From contig NZ_JAGGOW010000115.1 of the NCBI RefSeq assembly GCF_018614135.1, forward strand, positions 1 to 53,672: a stretch of DNA of 53,672 nt. Direction: 5' to 3'. This stretch comes from Streptomyces sp. ISL-66. GTDB lineage: Bacteria; Actinomycetota; Actinomycetes; Streptomycetales; Streptomycetaceae. Numbering within the stretch: position 1 is the first letter of the stretch; each line of letters begins with the position of its first letter. Position numbers and translations under genes: made by a program. Below the pieces are notes generated by a model that made no database searches, was not told the origin of the DNA, and worked only from the letters and a program-made list of their open reading frames with translations. This document shows positions 8,539 through 15,766 of this stretch, piece by piece.

Positions 8539-9387
8539 ATGAACCAAGAGGACAACGCCCCCGAAGAAGCGTACGGAGCCGGAGCGGCCGCCGAGGACGA
8601 CGCCGAGGCCACCCGCCGTGCCGCGGGCGAAGCGGAGAGCAGCCGCGCGAGTCGTGGCTGGTGGGACCGCAACGCCGACGAGTACCAGAGCGAACACGGC
8701 GCGTTCCTCGGCGACGACCGCTTCGTCTGGGGCCCCGAAGGCCTGGACGAGGCGGACGCCGCCCTCCTCGGCCCCGCCTCGGCCCTCAAGGGCAGGGACG
8801 TCCTGGAGATCGGCGCCGGCGCCGCCCAGTGCTCGCGCTGGCTCGCCGCCCAGGGAGCCCGCCCCGTCGCCCTGGACCTCTCCCACCGCCAGCTCCAGCA
8901 CGCCCTGCGCATCGGAGACGACGTACCCCTCGTCGAGGCCGACGCCGGCCGGCTCCCCTTCCGCGACGGCTCCTTCGACCTCGCCTGCTCCGCCTACGGC
9001 GCCGTCCCCTTCGTCGCCGACCCCGTGAACGTCATGCGCGAGGTCCACCGGGTGCTGCGCCCCGGCGGCCGCTGGGTCTTCTCCGTCACCCACCCCCTGC
9101 GCTGGGCGTTCCCGGACGAGCCCGGCCCCGAGGGCCTGTCCGTCGCCGCCTCCTACTTCGACCGCACCCCCTACGTCGAACAGGACGAGCAGGGCTCCGC
9201 CGTCTACGTGGAGCACCACCGCACCCTCGGCGACCGGGTACGGGACGTCGTCGCGGGCGGCTTCCGCCTGATCGACCTGGTCGAGCCCGAGTGGCCCGCG
9301 TGGAACAGCCAGGAGTGGGGAGGCTGGTCCCCGCTGCGCGGCAACCTGATCCCCGGAACCGCGATCTTCGTGTGCGAACGGGACTGA
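8539..9387 (+). CDS. Class I SAM-dependent methyltransferase
   Basis: With the ATG at 8539 the protein has 282 residues. Motif I of a Rossmann-type methyltransferase is DVLEIGAGAAQCSRWLA, followed by PVALDLSHRQLQHA (acidic ribose-binding residue), the post-I segment LPFRDGSFDLACSAYGAVPF, and VLRPGGRWVFSV. It therefore binds S-adenosylmethionine; the substrate is unknown. SSRASRGWWDRNADEYQSEHG is the conserved N-terminal family segment. In-frame starts at 8473 or 8404 would add up to 45 poorly structured residues that run into the rpsA promoter, so 8539 is preferred. HrpB follows after 4 bp, so the two are probably cotranscribed. Confidence 0.88.
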   Translation: MNQEDNAPEEAYGAGAAAEDDAEATRRAAGEAESSRASRGWWDRNADEYQSEHGAFLGDDRFVWGPEGLDEADAALLGPASALKGRDVLEIGAGAAQCSRWLAAQGARPVALDLSHRQLQHALRIGDDVPLVEADAGRLPFRDGSFDLACSAYGAVPFVADPVNVMREVHRVLRPGGRWVFSVTHPLRWAFPDEPGPEGLSVAASYFDRTPYVEQDEQGSAVYVEHHRTLGDRVRDVVAGGFRLIDLVEPEWPAWNSQEWGGWSPLRGNLIPGTAIFVCERD

Positions 9388-9391
9388 GCGC

Positions 9392-12058
9392 GTGATCCGG
9401 ACGGCCGAACTCGATGCCCTTCCCGTACGGGAAGCCGTGCCCGCGCTCGTCTCGGCGCTCGACGCCCACGGCGCCGCCGTCCTGTGCGCCCCGCCGGGCA
9501 CCGGCAAGACCACGCTGGTACCGCTGGTACTGGCCGGGCTGACGGGCGTCGGACCGGCCGGCGCCGCGACGGCGGGAGGCGCACTGGCGGGCGGCACACC
9601 GGCGGGGCCGCGCCGCCGGGTCGTGGTCGCCGAACCGCGCCGGATCGCCGCCCGCGCGGCGGCCCGCCGGATGGCCTGGCTGCTCGGCGAGCCGGTCGGC
9701 GCCTCGGTGGGCTTCACCGTGCGCGGTGAGCGGGTGGTCGGCCCCGGCACGGTGGTCGAGGTGGTCACCACCGGAGTGCTGCTCCAGCGGCTCCAGCGGG
9801 ACCAGGAGCTCTCCGGGGTCGACGTGGTGATCCTCGACGAATGCCACGAGCGGCACCTCGACGCCGACACCGTCGCCGCCTTCCTCCTCGACGTACGCGA
9901 AACCCTGCGCCCGGAGCTGCGCCTCCTCGCGGCCTCGGCGACCACCGACGCGGCCGGCTGGTCCCGGGTTCTCGGTGGGGGCGGTCCCGGTGGGGCCCCG
10001 GTCGTGGAGGCGGCGGGCGTCTCGTACCCGGTGGAGACCGTGTGGGCGCCGCCGGCCCGGCCGGTGCGGCCGCCGCACGGGATGCGGGTGGACCCGGCGC
10101 AGCTGACGCACGTGGCCTCGGTGGTACGACGGGCGCTGGCGGAACGTTCCGGCGACGTGCTGTGCTTCCTCCCCGGCGTCGGCGAGATCGCCCGGGTGGC
10201 CGGACAGCTCACCGGCGTCGACGCGGAGGTCCTGCAGATCCACGGCCGCGCACCGGCCGCCGTCCAGGACGCGGCGCTGTCCCCGGCCGCGCACCGCCGG
10301 GTCATCCTGTCCACCGCCGTCGCGGAATCCAGCCTGACCGTGCCGGGCGTACGGATCGTCGTGGACTCGGGGCTGGCCCGCGAACCCCGGGTCGACCACG
10401 CGCGGGGCCTGGGCGCGCTGGCGACCGTACGGGCCTCCCGCGCGGCCGGGCGCCAGCGCGCGGGCCGGGCCGGGCGGGAGGCACCGGGCACGGTGTACCG
10501 CTGCTGGGCCGAGGCCGAGGACGCGCGGCTCCCCTCCTATCCCTCCCCCGAGATCCGGATCGCGGACCTGGCGCAGTTCGCCCTCCAGGCCGCCTGCTGG
10601 GGCGACCCCGACGCGACGGGGCTGGCCCTGCTCGACCCGCCGCCGGCCGGAGCGATGGCGGCGGCGCGGGAGGTGCTCCAGGCGGTGGGTGCGCTCTCCC
10701 CGGCGGGCCGGCCCACCCCGCGGGGGCTGCGGATGGCCCGCCTCGGCCTGCACCCGCGCCTCGCGCGGGCCCTGCTGGACGGATCCGCCGCGCTGGGACA
10801 GCGCCGGGCGGCGGAGCTGGTCGCGCTGCTGAGCGAGGAGCCGCCGCGGGAGTACGGGGACGACCTGGCCGCCGCGTGGCGCCGGGCCCGCGCGGGCGGT
10901 GACGCGTACGCGTCCCGCTGGCGGGCGGAGGCCAGGCGCTTGGAGCGCGCCGCCGCGGAAAGAGACCCTGCGGGGCCCTCCCCCACCCCGCCCCTTCCCG
11001 ATTCCCGGGATTCCGCCCCGGCCCCCGCGCCTCGAACGCCGGCGGGGCTGAGATCTCCAGCCCGCTCCCCCCTCCCCGACGACGCCGCCGCCGGGCTGGT
11101 CGCCGCCCTCGCGTTCCCGGAGCGGGTCGCCAGGGCCAAGGGCCAGGGGGCCTTCCTCATGGCCTCCGGGACCGCCGCCGAGCTCGGCGAGGGATCGGGC
11201 CTGCGCAGCGCGCCCTGGCTGGCGGTCGCGGTCGCCGACAGGCCCCCGCACTCCGCCTCCGCCCGCGTCCGTCTCGGAGCCCTCATCGACGAGGACACCG
11301 CCAGGGCGGCCGCCGACCACCTGTTCCGCTCGGGCGAAGAGGTGCACTGGGAGGACGGGGACCTCGTCGCCCGGAGCGTCACCCGTCTCGGTGCGATCGA
11401 GCTCGCCACCCGGCCCCTGCGCGCCCCCGACCGGGACCTCGTCCGGGCCGCGCTGCTCGACGGGCTGCGCACCGAGGGGCTCGGGCTGCTGCGCTGGACG
11501 CCCGACTCGCGGGCGCTCCGGGCCCGACTCGGATTCCTGCACCGCACGCTCGGCGGCGCCTGGCCCGACGTGGCCGACGACGCCGTCCTGCTGGAGCGTG
11601 CCGCCGACTGGCTGGAGCCCGAGCTGTCGCGGGCCCGGCGCCGCGCCGACCTCGCGCGGATCGACGCCGGGCAGGCGCTGAACCGCCTGCTGCCCTGGGC
11701 CACCGGCGAAGCCGCCCGGCTCGACGAGCTGGCCCCGGAGCGGATCGAGGTGCCCAGCGGTTCGCGGATCCGCGTGGACTACGCCGCCGAGCACGGGCAG
11801 CCCGTACTCGCCGTCAAGCTCCAGGAGCTGTTCGGGCTGGCCGAGACCCCCCGGGTCGCGGGGGTTCCCGTACTCGTTCATCTGCTGTCGCCCGCCGGCC
11901 GGCCCGCCGCCGTCACCGCCGACCTGGCGTCGTTCTGGCAGGGCGGGTACCGGGCCGTCCGTGCGGAGCTGCGCGGCCGCTACCCCAAGCACCCGTGGCC
12001 GCAGGACCCGGCGACCGCCGAGCCCACCCGGCACACCACCTCCCGGCTCAAGCGATGA
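9392..12058 (+). CDS. hrpB: ATP-dependent helicase HrpB
   Basis: An 888-residue DEAH/RHA-family superfamily-2 helicase. Visible motifs: Walker A APPGTGKTT (about 35-43), AEPRRIAARAAARRMA (motif Ia), VVILDECHERH (DECH motif II, about 145-155), LAASATTDA (motif III), and AGRQRAGRAGREAPGTVYR (motif VI). The C-terminal LEPELSRARRRADLARID and LLSPAGRPAAVTADLASFWQGGY segments are typical of the HrpB C-terminal domain. The cellular role is undefined in most bacteria. Residues about 525-570 form a Pro/Ser-rich insert that includes a dispersed DNA repeat (separate entry). It starts at the GTG at 9392 and converges with the DUF3068 gene, overlapping it by 11 bp. Confidence 0.95.
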   Translation: MIRTAELDALPVREAVPALVSALDAHGAAVLCAPPGTGKTTLVPLVLAGLTGVGPAGAATAGGALAGGTPAGPRRRVVVAEPRRIAARAAARRMAWLLGEPVGASVGFTVRGERVVGPGTVVEVVTTGVLLQRLQRDQELSGVDVVILDECHERHLDADTVAAFLLDVRETLRPELRLLAASATTDAAGWSRVLGGGGPGGAPVVEAAGVSYPVETVWAPPARPVRPPHGMRVDPAQLTHVASVVRRALAERSGDVLCFLPGVGEIARVAGQLTGVDAEVLQIHGRAPAAVQDAALSPAAHRRVILSTAVAESSLTVPGVRIVVDSGLAREPRVDHARGLGALATVRASRAAGRQRAGRAGREAPGTVYRCWAEAEDARLPSYPSPEIRIADLAQFALQAACWGDPDATGLALLDPPPAGAMAAAREVLQAVGALSPAGRPTPRGLRMARLGLHPRLARALLDGSAALGQRRAAELVALLSEEPPREYGDDLAAAWRRARAGGDAYASRWRAEARRLERAAAERDPAGPSPTPPLPDSRDSAPAPAPRTPAGLRSPARSPLPDDAAAGLVAALAFPERVARAKGQGAFLMASGTAAELGEGSGLRSAPWLAVAVADRPPHSASARVRLGALIDEDTARAAADHLFRSGEEVHWEDGDLVARSVTRLGAIELATRPLRAPDRDLVRAALLDGLRTEGLGLLRWTPDSRALRARLGFLHRTLGGAWPDVADDAVLLERAADWLEPELSRARRRADLARIDAGQALNRLLPWATGEAARLDELAPERIEVPSGSRIRVDYAAEHGQPVLAVKLQELFGLAETPRVAGVPVLVHLLSPAGRPAAVTADLASFWQGGYRAVRAELRGRYPKHPWPQDPATAEPTRHTTSRLKR
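11013..11050 (+). repeat. Dispersed GC-rich repeat, copy inside hrpB
   Basis: A 38-bp stretch containing cccgcgcctcgaacgccggc and ending in ggggctg. It matches the two intergenic copies near 43.7-43.86 kb almost base for base, and a partial inverted copy at 47268. It is translated in frame as APAPAPRTPAGL within a low-complexity linker of HrpB. Confidence 0.7.
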
Positions 12059-13034
12059 CCGGGTCCGGGCGGCCGTCGTCGGGGCGCCGGCGGCCGCGCG
12101 CCTCCAGCCACAGCGCGAGCCCGAAGAGCACGAGCCCGCCGGCCGCGAGGCCGGCCGGCGCGTAGGTGTGGAGCGCGAGCACCTTGGTCCGGTTCGACTT
12201 GACCAGGTCGACGGTGTACTCGCTGTAGTCCTCGCGCATCTTCACGTGTCCGGCGAAGACGGTGAGCTTGCCGTCGGGCCCGCCGGCCGCGATGCCGCCG
12301 CGCATCTCCTGCTTGATCTCCTGCTCGGCGTTGACGGGCGCCCCGGTCACCGGGTCGACCCAGAACATCGCCTTGGTCGAGTACCAGAGGGTGGTGCCCG
12401 TGCTCTTCTCGAAGGTCACCGGATCGATGCCCTCGATCGGCATCTTCTTCGGCAGCGAGACCTTCGTCCAGGGGATGGTCTGCTCGTAGTAGTAGACGTC
12501 CACGCCCTTGAACTTGCGCGGGCCGACGTAGTGGATGGGAGAGGAGCTGCGGGTCTGCGCGTCGAAGTACAGGTAGTCGCGCGGCTCGGTGAAGAACGGC
12601 CACTTGAACTCGATGCCCTCGCGCGTGACCGCGTCCCCGTCCACGGATTCGCCGGTGGCGTGGACCGGGTCCTGGGAGTGGGCGTCGAAGATGTAGCGCT
12701 CGGGTACCTGGGAGACCATCTTGCCGTCCGGCCCCATGATGTACGTCAGCGTGTCCCAGACGACCACGTCCTTGCCGGCGTCGGCCTCGATCTCCTTCGA
12801 CGCCTCGACGTTGCCCTTCAGGGTCTGGACGATGGTGACCTTGTCGACCTTCTTCGGCTCCATGCCGGCGGTGTAGTCGAGGAGGGTCGCGTCCTTCGCC
12901 TCCAGGACCACTTCCTGGTACTGGTTCGGCGGGATCTTCGCCAGCCGGGGGTACGCGTACCAGCGCAGCAGCGGTGCGAGGGCCGCGCAGAACACGGCGA
13001 GGGCTAGCAGGACGAGGCTGGCTCTGCGTCGCAT
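12048..13034 (-). CDS. DUF3068 membrane-anchored protein
   Basis: A 328-residue protein with an N-terminal membrane anchor (ASLVLLALAVFCAALAPLL, residues 5-23), a large extracytoplasmic beta-rich domain, and a C-terminal membrane helix (APAGLAAGGLVLFGLALWLEA, about 296-316) followed by a basic tail. The domain pattern (YPRLAKIPPNQYQEVVLEAKDAT near the start, VWDTLTYIMGPDG, YYYEQTIPWTKV) fits DUF3068, the actinobacterial family grouped with PorA-like proteins. Its function is not established. It sits 14 nt after the SPW_0924-type small gene, so the two form an operon. Its 3' end overlaps the convergent hrpB gene. Confidence 0.88.
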   Translation of the reverse strand: MRRRASLVLLALAVFCAALAPLLRWYAYPRLAKIPPNQYQEVVLEAKDATLLDYTAGMEPKKVDKVTIVQTLKGNVEASKEIEADAGKDVVVWDTLTYIMGPDGKMVSQVPERYIFDAHSQDPVHATGESVDGDAVTREGIEFKWPFFTEPRDYLYFDAQTRSSSPIHYVGPRKFKGVDVYYYEQTIPWTKVSLPKKMPIEGIDPVTFEKSTGTTLWYSTKAMFWVDPVTGAPVNAEQEIKQEMRGGIAAGGPDGKLTVFAGHVKMREDYSEYTVDLVKSNRTKVLALHTYAPAGLAAGGLVLFGLALWLEARGRRRPDDGRPDPVIA

Positions 13035-13048
13035 GGCCGGGCCCTCCT

Positions 13049-13189
13049 CTACTTTCCGGGCGCGGCAGGCGCGGTGGTGAGCAGGGGCTTCGGTGAGGTC
13101 TTGCCATCCGGCGTCCCCATCGCCGTGACGGCGAAGACGAGGAGCACCGCGAGGACGAGACCGCTGGCGGCGGCGACGATTGCGCGCAT
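13049..13189 (-). CDS. Tiny membrane protein, SPW_0924 family
   Basis: A 46-residue protein, shorter than typical gene-calling cut-offs. The first 25 residues (MRAIVAAASGLVLAVLLVFA plus VTAMG) are one hydrophobic segment or uncleaved signal; the rest is the polar tail TPDGKTSPKPLLTTAPAAPGK. The TSPKPLLTT tail is characteristic of the streptomycete SPW_0924 family (recalled, not searched). GGAGG lies 8 nt before the ATG at 13189, which fixes the start; a longer frame reaching 13297 has no comparable site. It is cotranscribed with the DUF3068 gene 14 nt downstream. Function unknown. Confidence 0.8.
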   Translation of the reverse strand: MRAIVAAASGLVLAVLLVFAVTAMGTPDGKTSPKPLLTTAPAAPGK

Positions 13190-13230
13190 GCCGGGGCCTC
13201 CGGAATCTGATTGGTCGTCAGGGAGGGGGC

Positions 13231-13259
13231 ACCGTAGCAATGCGGGTGACAGATGAGAA
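13231..13259 (-). promoter_or_regulatory. Possible promoter for the SPW_0924/DUF3068 operon
   Basis: On the minus strand, TTCTCA (13259-13254) and TACGGT (13236-13231) are spaced by 17 nt, about 45 nt before the GTG-independent ATG at 13189. The -10 is acceptable for Streptomyces; the -35 is poor. Confidence 0.4.
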
Positions 13260-13293
13260 CCGTTTGTGCCACTGATCAGACGGGGACGGGGCG

Positions 13294-13349
13294 GCACGGC
13301 CCCGGCCGTGCGACTGGGCCGCCGGGCCGCCCGAGGTACGGCCCGGCGG
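13294..13349 (-). terminator. Tandem hairpins after the transglycosylase gene
   Basis: Two successive stem-loops lie directly downstream of the transglycosylase stop. The first is an 11-bp perfect stem, ccgccgggccg (13319-13329) with cggcccggcgg (13339-13349). The second is a 7-bp stem, gcacggc (13294-13300) with gccgtgc (13305-13311). Confidence 0.65.
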
Positions 13350-13355
13350 TGTGCG

Positions 13356-14675
13356 TTACGGGGTGGCCGTGGGCGCCGGGGTGGGGGCGGCGGGCGACGG
13401 GACCGTCGTCGGAGTCGGGGACGGCTTGGGCTTCGGGGACGGTGAGGCGGCGGGCGAAGGGGTGGGCGCGGGAGTCGGCGTCGGCGTCGGTTCCGGCGTG
13501 GGCTCGGGCTTCGGTGTGGGCACCGGCGTGGGCGTCGGCTCGGGGCTGGGAGTGGGCGTGGGCTCGGGCGTGGGCGTGGGCGTAGGCGTCGGATCCGGCG
13601 TGGGCACGGGCGTGGGGGCCGGAGACGGCGTCGGTGTCGGCACGGGTGAAGGGTCCGGCACGGGCGTCGGCGTCGGCGTGGGCGTCGGACTCGGCGTGGG
13701 CCCGGGCGTCGGGGACGGCGGCGGGGCGGGGGTGGGCTTCGGCTTCGGCTTCGGCTTGGGGGCCGTCGCCGCTGGGGCGCCGGCCGAGCCGCGGCCGTCC
13801 GGGACGGCGTGCGCCCCCTTCAGGTAGTACGCGAACCACGACCGCACCGTCCGCAGGTACGCGCCGGACTGGTTGTACGACAGCACGGCCCGGTCCAGGT
13901 CGGCGTCCACCCGCAGGTCCCGCGTGCCGGCGCACAGGTAGCGCCCGGCGGCGAGCGCGGCGTCGTGGACGTTGCCGGGGTCGCGCTTGCCGTCGCCGTT
14001 GCCGTCCTGGCCCCACGAGACCCACGTGGACGGGATGAACTGCATCGGCCCGACCGCCCGGTCGTACCGGGCGTCCCCGTCGTAGGCCCCGCGGTCCGTG
14101 TCGGAGATGTTCGCGAAGCCGTTGCCGTCGAGCACGGGGCCCAGGATCGGCCGCAGCGTCGTACCGGCGGCGTTGACCCGGCCGCCGCGCGCGTGGTCCG
14201 ACTCGACCTTGCCGATCGCGGCGAGGAGCTGCCAGCGCAGCCCGCACCCGGGGTCGCTCGCGCCGACCGCCTGCTCCGCTTGCCGGTAGGCGGCGAGCAC
14301 GCTCGCCGGTACCCCCTGGGCGCCCTCCGCCCCGCCCATGGCGACGGGTTCGTTCCGCGGCGTCCCTTCCGCGGCCGCCGGCTGCGGCGCCGCCCCGTCC
14401 TCGCCCAGCAGCACGGCCGGCGGCTCGGGGCTCACGAGCGGCGGGAGCGCGGTGAAGTACGAGGTGTCCCCGGCGGCACCCTCGGCCGGCGCCCCGGCCG
14501 CAGGCGCGCCCTCGCCCGCCGCGGCCGTCCGCTCGCGGGGGCCGGTCACGGGCCCCTGAGAGGCGGTCATCGCGGCGGCCGCCAACGCGGCGACCAGGAC
14601 GGCCGCCCCGCTCTTGCGCACCGCCCCACCGAACCGTGCCGGCATCCGTATCCGTATCCGTATCCGAGCCGCCAT
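13356..14675 (-). CDS. Lytic transglycosylase with C-terminal Pro/Thr-rich tail
   Basis: A 439-residue exported muramidase expected to cleave peptidoglycan glycan strands. Residues 1-40 form a basic, hydrophobic export signal (start RIRIRIRM, then VLVAALAAAAMTAS). The SLT-type catalytic domain spans about 150-285, with the catalytic Glu in LLAAIGKVESDHARGG, then AVGPMQFIPSTWVSWGQDGNGDG and LSYNQSG. From about residue 300 to the end the chain is almost only (PT)n, (PTP)n and PAP repeats, about 140 residues, probably a wall-spanning linker. GAGAGGG lies 7 nt upstream of the ATG at 14675. Valine/glycine-rich frames on the other strand are shadows of this repeat. Confidence 0.93.
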   Translation of the reverse strand: MAARIRIRIRMPARFGGAVRKSGAAVLVAALAAAAMTASQGPVTGPRERTAAAGEGAPAAGAPAEGAAGDTSYFTALPPLVSPEPPAVLLGEDGAAPQPAAAEGTPRNEPVAMGGAEGAQGVPASVLAAYRQAEQAVGASDPGCGLRWQLLAAIGKVESDHARGGRVNAAGTTLRPILGPVLDGNGFANISDTDRGAYDGDARYDRAVGPMQFIPSTWVSWGQDGNGDGKRDPGNVHDAALAAGRYLCAGTRDLRVDADLDRAVLSYNQSGAYLRTVRSWFAYYLKGAHAVPDGRGSAGAPAATAPKPKPKPKPTPAPPPSPTPGPTPSPTPTPTPTPVPDPSPVPTPTPSPAPTPVPTPDPTPTPTPTPEPTPTPSPEPTPTPVPTPKPEPTPEPTPTPTPAPTPSPAASPSPKPKPSPTPTTVPSPAAPTPAPTATP

Positions 14676-14826
14676 GAGCCGGACCCTCTCCCCCTCGACA
14701 TCCGCGTGACCCTACGTCAACTCCCTGCGATGGGCACGCATCGCGGTTCGGATTTCACGACTTCCCCACGAGTTCCGCAGGTCACTCATACTGGGCTCAC
14801 TGCCCGAAGAACCCCTACGAGGTGTC

Positions 14827-15711
14827 ATGCCGTTCACTCTCAGCCACGCGGCAGCCGTGCTTCCGGCCATCCGCCGGACCAGCCGCGCACGGGGGCCGCT
14901 CGTCGCCTCCGCGCTGGTCCTCGGCTCGTTCGCGCCGGACACCTTCTACTTCGCGGACACCGTCGTCTCGGGCGTCAAGCCGTACGGCACCTTCACGCAT
15001 TCGCTGCCGGGGGTGCTGACCGCGGACGCCGTGCTCACCGCGGCCCTCGCGGCGTGCTGGCTGCTGCTGCGCGAGCCGCTGATCGCGCTCCTGCCGCGCG
15101 GCTGGCGGGGCCGCGTCCACTCCCTCGTGCGCGGCGAGCACTGGCGGGGCCGCCGGCTGCCCTCGCTCGCCCTGTGGTTCTACCTCTCGGCGGTGGCCGG
15201 CTCCCTCACGCACGTCGCGTGGGACAGCTTCACGCACGTGGACCGCTGGGGGACGCGCGCACTGCCGTGGCTCGGCGAGCCCCTCGCCTTCGGGCTGCCG
15301 CTCTACTCGTACCTGCAGTACGGGACTTCGGCCGTCGCCGCCTGCGCGCTGATCTGGTTCACGGGGACGGCGCTGCGCCGGCTGCCGCCGTCCCCCGCGC
15401 CCGCGTCCGTACCCGTACTCGGCCGGGCGGAGGTCCGGGGCGCGGTCCTGCTGGTCGTGGGGTGCGTGGCGGTCGGGGTGACGCTGCGCGTGCTCCGCTT
15501 CTTCACCTTCTTCGACCGGATCCGTAGGCCGCTCGACATCATCCCGACCGTCTGCTTCGGCGCCGGCGGCGGCCTGTGCGTGGCCCTCCTGCTGTACGGG
15601 GTCCTCGTACGGCTGCGCCACCGGGGCGGCCGCGGCCGCCGCGCGGACGAGGATTCGGGTGCGGAGGAGGACTCGGGGGCGCGAAAGCCGACGCCCGTCC
15701 CCACCGCCTAG
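14827..15711 (+). CDS. DUF4184 membrane protein
   Basis: A 294-residue integral membrane protein with about six hydrophobic segments. The N-terminus PFTLSHAAAVLP and the segment GSFAPDTFYFAD match DUF4184, a family related to YdjM-type membrane-bound metal-dependent hydrolases. The conserved His and Asp residues of SHAA, PDTFYF and HVAWDSFTHVD fit a metal site. No substrate is known. The C-terminus is a basic, then acidic cytoplasmic tail (HRGGRGRRADEDSGAEED). The gene stands alone, divergent from the transglycosylase and convergent with polA. Confidence 0.88.
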   Translation: MPFTLSHAAAVLPAIRRTSRARGPLVASALVLGSFAPDTFYFADTVVSGVKPYGTFTHSLPGVLTADAVLTAALAACWLLLREPLIALLPRGWRGRVHSLVRGEHWRGRRLPSLALWFYLSAVAGSLTHVAWDSFTHVDRWGTRALPWLGEPLAFGLPLYSYLQYGTSAVAACALIWFTGTALRRLPPSPAPASVPVLGRAEVRGAVLLVVGCVAVGVTLRVLRFFTFFDRIRRPLDIIPTVCFGAGGGLCVALLLYGVLVRLRHRGGRGRRADEDSGAEEDSGARKPTPVPTA

Positions 15712-15728
15712 CGGGAACGGGCGTCGGC
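15687..15728. terminator. Bidirectional terminator between DUF4184 gene and polA
   Basis: A perfect 12-bp inverted repeat: gccgacgcccgt (15687-15698) and acgggcgtcggc (15717-15728), with an 18-nt loop. The left arm lies inside the last codons of the DUF4184 gene. Placed between convergent genes, it can serve both. Confidence 0.75.
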
Positions 15729-15766
15729 GTACCGGCCTGCCGGAAGATCAGCGGGCCGGCCGGGGA

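Noticed and set aside
13351..13827. Gly/Val-repeat open frame on the plus strand
   Set aside because: It is the antisense reading of the Pro/Thr tail of the transglycosylase; no ribosome-binding site and no domain.
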